A stretch of DNA of 64,000 nt, from NCBI GenBank assembly GCA_026936335.1, contig JAPMXV010000030.1, forward strand, positions 124,001 to 188,000, in the 5' to 3' direction. The stretch's first letter is position 1; each line of letters starts with the position of its first letter. Origin of the DNA: Mantamonas sphyraenae. Its lineage: Eukaryota > CRuMs > Mantamonadidae. Below are positions 63,919 through 64,000 of this stretch, one piece after another. The notes beneath the pieces were generated by a model, which saw only the letters and a list, made by a program, of their open reading frames with translations, had not been told where the DNA came from and made no database searches. The position numbers and the translations under genes are program-made.

Positions 63919-64000
63919 CTGCATCGAGAGGAGGTTTCCGTGTGACCTGTGTCCTTCTTTTTCCTCTGTTCTTTTGCTGTCGCCTGCGCTTGGCCGAGGC

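Overview
This window is nuclear DNA from a unicellular eukaryote. It is GC-rich and very gene-dense: about 27 protein-coding genes lie in 64 kb, often separated by only 5-100 bp. The spliceosomal introns are mostly 60-370 nt with GT-AG ends (one GC-AG is inferred), and they are frequently filled with CA/TG-rich sequence. Many proteins carry Ser, Gln, Ala or acidic homopolymers. A NEK10-type kinase, a katanin-like AAA ATPase and a kinesin suggest a microtubule-rich, probably flagellated cell. A long PPR protein, a MAP2K with plant-type activation-loop spacing, and ATG16, Beclin and a TORC2 Protor subunit together do not point to one lineage, so I do not name a species.

Layout. 1-10.5 kb: the 3' end of an unknown gene, a PPR protein, ribosomal protein L26 (uL24), an EF-hand protein, a katanin-like AAA ATPase and a secreted TPR protein. 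10.5-22.5 kb: a multi-span membrane protein with polyproline, R-SNARE-like and split SPRY regions, facing tail-to-tail (4 bp gap) a very long WD-repeat/coiled-coil protein. 22.6-28.6 kb: a microcephalin-like BRCT protein whose stop overlaps the start of a NEK kinase, a FEX fluoride channel and a RAD6-like E2. 28.6-34.9 kb: a large intron-poor locus encoding a Fanzor (eukaryotic TnpB-like RNA-guided nuclease), followed by a strongly self-complementary segment of about 94 nt. 35-40 kb: MAP2K, ceramide synthase and Beclin 1/ATG6. 40-46 kb: two copies of ribosomal stalk protein P2 as an inverted repeat of about 1 kb, enclosing an unknown helical protein, a small membrane protein and eIF5. 46-64 kb: ATG16, an LMBR1-RGS-PH fusion, a kinesin-U-box-F-box fusion, a PRR5/Protor TORC2 subunit, NEK10 and the 3' part of a multi-PHD chromatin protein.

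The exciting system is the Fanzor at 29.3-34.7 kb. Its C-terminus carries RuvC-I (GMDP), the relocated Glu before a TS motif, a CxxC...CxxC zinc ribbon and the final RuvC Asp (KDTDAA). The protein is about 1,811 residues, far longer than I would expect for the family, with a long N-terminal extension of unrecognised sequence. The structured segment downstream is a candidate guide-RNA scaffold or element end. Other notable points are the unusual domain fusions, the inverted P2 duplication with one diverged half-intron, and three conserved genes whose reading frame is broken by a single extra base (likely assembly or sequencing errors, but worth checking).

All exon boundaries were worked out by hand from splice consensus, reading phase and protein continuity. 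They are predictions.
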